Source of the DNA: Streptosporangium roseum DSM 43021
Lineage (GTDB): Bacteria > Actinomycetota > Actinomycetes > Streptosporangiales > Streptosporangiaceae
Length of the DNA stretch: 64,000 nucleotides
Reading direction: 5' to 3'
Assembly (NCBI RefSeq): GCF_000024865.1
Contig: NC_013595.1
Location: forward strand, 8,122,001 to 8,186,000
The position numbers were made by a program, and so were the translations under genes. Each line of letters begins with the position of its first letter. Within the stretch, counting starts at the first letter, position 1. The notes under the pieces were generated by a model. The model searched no databases. It was given only the letters and a program-made list of their open reading frames with translations, and had not been told where the DNA came from. Positions 62,160 to 64,000 of the stretch are shown here, one piece after another.

Positions 62160-62537
62160 TCAGCCGGTTTCCGGAACCGGCGAGGACGAGAGGAACGAGG
62201 TCCGCGTCAGGCGCGCGCCGTACTTCCTGTCGACGAAATAGCCCCGGCCCGGCGGGAGCGGATGCGGCCGCACGTTGCCGAACAGGAAGCCCTCGCCCTT
62301 GTTGTCCGACAGGGTCACGGCGGGCCGGCCATGTCCTTCATCCGCTGGATGACCGGGCCGTACATCGCCCGTCCGGCGCCGCCCATCGCACGCGACATGA
62401 CCAGGTGCAGCCCGATGTCACGGGCCTGCGACAGCGGCTCCGCCAGCGGCAGCAGCGACCGCCGGTAGTCGATCACGATCAACCTGGCCTCGTACGGCGT
62501 CCGCCGGGCGACCACGCCCTCGGCGATCAGGCGCAGC
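62160..62537 (-). pseudogene. eccC (type VII secretion FtsK-like ATPase) C-terminal remnant
   Basis: Two frames hold recognisable EccC C-terminal sequence. LRLIAEGVVARRTPYEARLI continues to the IVIDYRRSLL motif, then jumps to PLAEPLSQARDIGLHLVMSR and GGAGRAMYGPVIQRMKDMAG before a frame break near 62310. The other frame continues VTLSDNKGEGFLFGNVRPHP and LPPGRGYFVDRKYGARLT to a stop at 62160. Relative to EccC, some 70-80 residues are missing after DYRRSLL and everything upstream of 62537 is gone. A dead trace of the secretion machinery beside its substrate. Confidence 0.75.
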
Positions 62538-62596
62538 TATGATCATGGCGCTTGGGCCGCTGAATAAGCAAGAGGGGATCGGACAGGGCTCCGCCG

Positions 62597-62702
62597 GGCG
62601 CGCTCCGGCTCCGGGATGATCGCGACACTTTGGCGGATGTCCATAAGCGGCTGAGATGGAAGCCTGATCGTCCCGCCCACCATCGACCCGGGACAGGCTG
62701 AA
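62597..62702. repeat. dispersed ~105-bp repeat, copy 2
   Basis: Contains GGCTCCGGGATGATCGCGAC, GATGGAAGCCTG and TCGACCCGGGACA. Partner of 53207-53330. Confidence 0.6.
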
Positions 62703-62768
62703 TAGCAAAGAGCACTACCCCTGCCCACAGGACAATAAAAGGGTTCTGCTTTATCCACTCGCCGAGCG

Positions 62769-63052
62769 TGACTCATTTGGCGAGTCGGCGGTAGCAGATG
62801 AGCGCAGCCGCGAGGGCGACGAAAGATACGAAGTGGTCGGCCCGGCGTTCGTAGCGGAGGTGGAGTCGACGATACCCGTTCAACCATGCCGTCGTGCGCT
62901 CGATGACCCAGCGGCGACGTCCCAGGCATTGGCTGGATTCCACCCCACGGCGGGCGATGCGCGGGATGATGCCGCGCCCGCGCGGGAAGCGGCGCACACG
63001 GGTGGGGGAACGCTTCCATGACTCTTCCGACGACCGACCGCCAAATGAGTCA
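62769..63052 (-). mobile_element. internally deleted IS5-family element (284 bp)
   Basis: Perfect 14-bp terminal inverted repeats TGACTCATTTGGCG (62769-62782) and CGCCAAATGAGTCA (63039-63052). Inside, only the transposase C-terminus remains on the minus strand (RGIIPRIARRGVESS, RRWVIERTTAWLNGYRRLHL; stop at 62773-62775). Contains the Glu of the DDE triad but not the two Asp. Could be mobilised in trans like a MITE. Confidence 0.82.
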
Positions 63053-63055
63053 GCC

Positions 63056-63092
63056 TCTAATCCGACGGTCGCAGGTTCGAATCCTGCAGGGC
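63056..63092 (+). other. second tRNA-Arg 3'-end copy (attR of second segment)
   Basis: 37 bases identical to the tRNA-Arg 3' part (TCTAATCCGACGGTCGCAGG onward, ending AGGGC). The mini-IS5 abuts its left side and has removed any arm repeats. Confidence 0.85.
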
Positions 63093-63177
63093 CCCACCAA
63101 TGATTCGAGGCAGGCGGCGGGGTGGCCAGTGATGGCAGGGTGTGACACCATGCGGTCCATGACGACCCGAAAGGCCG

Positions 63178-63609
63178 ATGCCGCGTAGACGGCCGCGCGC
63201 CCTGCGCGCACAACTGTGGGCGAACCGCCGACGCTACCGCCCAGCCCCCAAGGTTCCCGGCGTCTCTGGCCGGACCCATGCGGCCATCGCACGGATCGAG
63301 TTCGAGCACCAGTACTTAGGACCCGGATCCGTTGCAGGAGCCCTCTCCGAATACCGGCAATTCCTCCGCCAGCCCGGCCGCTATCTCTACCTGCCTCTAT
63401 CGGCTTGCCCCTGCTGCGACCCGGTAGAGGCACGGGACACCCTGGAATACGCCCTGCGACGTCTCCGACGCTCAGCCAGGACAGAGCTTTCACGGACTGT
63501 GGCGAGGTTGGACGAGGAGTTCTACCGCCGGACGCTCCCCGACCCCCGGCCACATCGCCCCCCAGGACGCTTCGGCGGATGGTGGTATCACCGCATCCAT
63601 GAACGATGA
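63178..63609 (+). CDS. Hypothetical protein with CPCC motif
   Basis: 143 residues. Basic N-terminus, then LPLSACPCCDPVEARDTLEY (a possible zinc or redox site) and ARTELSRTVARLDEEFYRRTLPDP. Such small proteins are frequent in actinobacterial integrative elements. ATG at 63178. A hairpin terminator follows. Function unknown. Confidence 0.55.
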   Translation: MPRRRPRALRAQLWANRRRYRPAPKVPGVSGRTHAAIARIEFEHQYLGPGSVAGALSEYRQFLRQPGRYLYLPLSACPCCDPVEARDTLEYALRRLRRSARTELSRTVARLDEEFYRRTLPDPRPHRPPGRFGGWWYHRIHER

Positions 63610-63625
63610 TCGGCTCCGTGCCCGG

Positions 63626-63657
63626 CGAAGGGTCCCGGCGTGCACCGAGACCCTTCG
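63626..63657. terminator. hairpin between hypothetical gene and integrase remnant
   Basis: CGAAGGGTC (63626-63634) pairs with GACCCTTCG (63649-63657), followed by TTT. Confidence 0.7.
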
Positions 63658-63681
63658 TTTCCACGGTGTCCTTACGACGTC

Positions 63682-63762
63682 TCACACGGCGAGGGCGTCC
63701 ATGCTCGGTTGGTCGGCCACGTCGCGTCGACCGTCGACGCACTCGGCGTAAAGGTCTACGGC
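63682..63762 (-). pseudogene. C-terminal scrap of a second integrase
   Basis: Reads VDLYAECVDGRRDVADQPSM then DALAV and stop. Aligns with the end of the first integrase (LKVYAKCIDGQRDVANQRIL then DALAA). It includes the catalytic-tyrosine position. No more integrase sequence lies upstream. Confidence 0.75.
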
Positions 63763-64000
63763 AGCGCCAGGAAATAGGCAACGGTCGCATCGTCGAAGAT
63801 CTTGCCGCGCGGCCACCGCTCCCCCACCGGATCCGAGTGCTCGGCTTCGCGGACTCGGCGGATCAGCTCCTCGGGGCTGGAGTCGTCGAGCAGGTCGAGG
63901 GCTTGCCGCCAGGTGGCCAGGGCGAAGCGGTCGACGAGCCGGGAGGCCCCGTCGCTGAGCAGCGCGGCGGCGCGCACGCGGTCAGCGGGAACCGTTCCGG
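63756..64000 (-). CDS. PP2C-like protein, C-terminal part (runs off the window)
   Basis: The frame is open to the right edge, so this is a partial gene. AAALLSDGASRLVDRFALAT, then SPEELIRRVREAEHSDPVGE and RWPRGKIFDDATVAYFLAL to the stop at 63756. SDGASR and GKIFDDAT match the end of actinobacterial PP2C-type phosphatases, with the metal-binding Asp in DDAT. The stop lies right at the edge of the integrase scrap. Confidence 0.65.
   Translation of the reverse strand, partial: GTVPADRVRAAALLSDGASRLVDRFALATWRQALDLLDDSSPEELIRRVREAEHSDPVGERWPRGKIFDDATVAYFLALP

Overview
The window is chromosomal DNA of a very high-GC actinomycete. The tandem F420-type (LLM) oxidoreductase, the siroheme/B12 genes, the PknB-type kinase, the FadR-, PucR- and UTRA-type regulators, the NACHT-LRR protein and the actinobacterial integrase style all fit Streptosporangiales (Streptosporangium or Nonomuraea-like). 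The genus is an inference.

Region 1 (0.1-9.5 kb, minus strand) holds two dynamin-like GTPases, a fused siroheme synthase, CobT, a sirohydrochlorin chelatase and a GNAT acetyltransferase. Region 2 (9.6-13.7 kb) is a lutABC lactate-oxidation operon with a divergent FadR-type regulator and twin operators. Region 3 (13.6-30.9 kb) holds a sulfatase, an LLM oxidoreductase behind a KstR-like operator, an orphan solute-binding protein, a FtsX-type ABC exporter with a divergent response regulator, small membrane/DUF genes (one with a LexA-like box), and a GntR-controlled import operon ending in a HAD phosphatase. A Ser/Thr kinase and a quinone oxidoreductase follow. Region 4 (31.2-33.2 kb) is a lower-GC two-gene RloA/RloB-like defence candidate. 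Region 5 (33.2-47.6 kb) holds an ArsR-type regulator with an MFS exporter, an ABC-2 exporter with PucR regulator, patatin lipase plus acyltransferase, a NACHT-LRR protein, a SHOCT protein, cobQ, cbiB and a phosphotransferase.

Region 6 (48.0-64.0 kb) is a composite genomic island in a tRNA-Arg(TCT) gene (47966-48039). The 3' end of that tRNA recurs at 55155-55198 (44 bp identical) and 63056-63092 (37 bp identical). The first segment carries a decayed xis-int pair. It then carries a strikingly regular array of single genes separated by att-like units. Each unit has two short direct repeats exactly 11 bp apart (degenerate in one), then about 75-120 bp further on a tRNA anticodon-loop core. This cassette-like array is the most novel-looking structure in the window.

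The second segment carries a pentapeptide-repeat membrane protein, an IS630 element, and a type VII secretion toxin operon. That operon runs WXG100-like protein, 966-residue polymorphic toxin with a C-terminal PI3/4-kinase-like domain, then a small overlapping gene that is a candidate immunity protein. An eccC remnant and a shrunken IS5 element follow. A third segment starts after 63092 with another integrase scrap. A partial PP2C-like gene runs off the right edge.

Codon-phased tandem repeats (21, 24, 33, 57 bp) inside or beside genes recur through the whole window.
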